This document shows, piece by piece, positions 58,488-64,000 of a stretch of 64,000 bases of DNA (its first letter is position 1; each line of letters starts with the position of its first letter). Source of the DNA: Grammothele lineata. Taxonomy: Eukaryota; Basidiomycota; Agaricomycetes; Polyporales; Polyporaceae. A program made the translations under genes and the position numbers. The stretch covers positions 248,001-312,000 of the forward strand of contig NDFF03000061.1 of NCBI GenBank assembly GCA_002150815.3. Reading direction: 5' to 3'. The notes beneath the pieces were generated by a model, which saw nothing but the letters and a program-made list of their open reading frames with translations, searched no databases and was not told the DNA's origin.

Positions 58488-58912
58488 AGATACCCCGTAC
58501 TTTTTGATATTCCCAACAATGGAACATTCTCTCGGACTTTACACCCTTTCGGACACCCTTTTCGTTTACCTATCACTCCAGTAGTCCTAGTTCTCGGATA
58601 CGATTAATACTGGGTGTGATCTAGCTAGTAACTTATTGATGCATGGACTGTTGATCCCCTTCGTTCATTACGCTGGCGATGATTCGGCAAGCGCAGTGCG
58701 TTAGGGGTCGGGCAAAACTTCCTCCTGAGCGATCGAGCTGGTAGGACGGCACCGAAATCAACTAGTCATTGTGGGGCAGGAGGCTTTCGGAGCTTGAAAT
58801 TTGAGTCAGTGATGCGTCTCCTATAAGTCCACGTGACAGGCGCGCGTCAAAGAGACGAGGAGCGCTTGGTGAGCAGACGCAACCTTGTCTCTCATCCTCG
58901 ACGACGTCGACG
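58488..58912. promoter_or_regulatory. PLD1 3' end and PRP8 promoter region
   Basis: About 425 bp between two plus-strand genes. No gene seen. It should contain the PLD1 terminator and the PRP8 promoter. Confidence 0.5.

Positions 58913-64000
<5,088 letters not shown>

Overview
The window is nuclear DNA of a filamentous basidiomycete, most likely an Agaricomycete (mushroom or polypore class). The evidence is GC-rich coding sequence, very intron-dense genes with introns of about 50-80 nt (GT..AG with short branch-point-like motifs), gene families typical of this class (DUF6534 membrane proteins, F-box/LRR-like proteins, HNH proteins with a CxxC...NHH core), and fungal versions of conserved eukaryotic genes (RTT109, PCNA, CUL1/CDC53, PLD1/SPO14, PRP8, MPD). 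No rRNA, convincing tRNA, complete transposon, CRISPR array or bacterial operon was seen. Exon-intron structures were worked out by hand from splice motifs, reading-frame phase and remembered family patterns. In every multi-exon model the exon lengths sum to a multiple of three.

Layout. 0.4-8.8 kb: an unknown, possibly mitochondrial protein (-), mannitol-1-phosphate 5-dehydrogenase (+), an F-box protein (-) and a 12-exon long-chain acyl-CoA synthetase (-). 8.8-11 kb: no gene recognised. 11.0-13.6 kb: a DUF6534 membrane protein in 24 exons, several only 10-18 nt long. 14.1-15.9 kb: intronless RTT109 histone acetyltransferase. 15.9-19.8 kb: GC-rich gap. 19.8-22.8 kb: a 1000-residue low-complexity protein. 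24-25.5 kb: second F-box protein (-). 26-28 kb: SAP-domain protein. 28-30.7 kb: gap. 30.6-34 kb: a tandem duplication carrying two WASP-like WH1/polyproline genes with no C-terminal Arp2/3-binding part. 34.1-34.6 kb: an unknown ORF broken by an internal TGA. 35.6-38.4 kb: cullin-1 (-). 39.9-40.9 kb: HNH-type protein. 41.9-42.8 kb: Aim41/YqeY-like mitochondrial protein. 43.1-44.5 kb: PCNA (-) with a large charged insertion. 46.1-48.4 kb: secreted S53 protease. 48.6-50.3 kb: PHD-finger protein (-). 52.0-58.5 kb: phospholipase D1 in 25 exons. 58.9 kb to the right edge: PRP8, truncated by the window.

How the genes relate. There is no cluster with one shared pathway. Functional echoes exist: RTT109 (acetylates histone H3 during replication) and PCNA (the sliding clamp) both act at replication forks, and PCNA has three MluI cell-cycle boxes upstream. 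Cullin-1 is the scaffold of SCF ubiquitin ligases, whose substrate adaptors are F-box proteins such as the two here. The most unusual features are the micro-exon architecture, the PCNA insertion, the tandem truncated WASP genes, and the unknown gene with an in-frame TGA.
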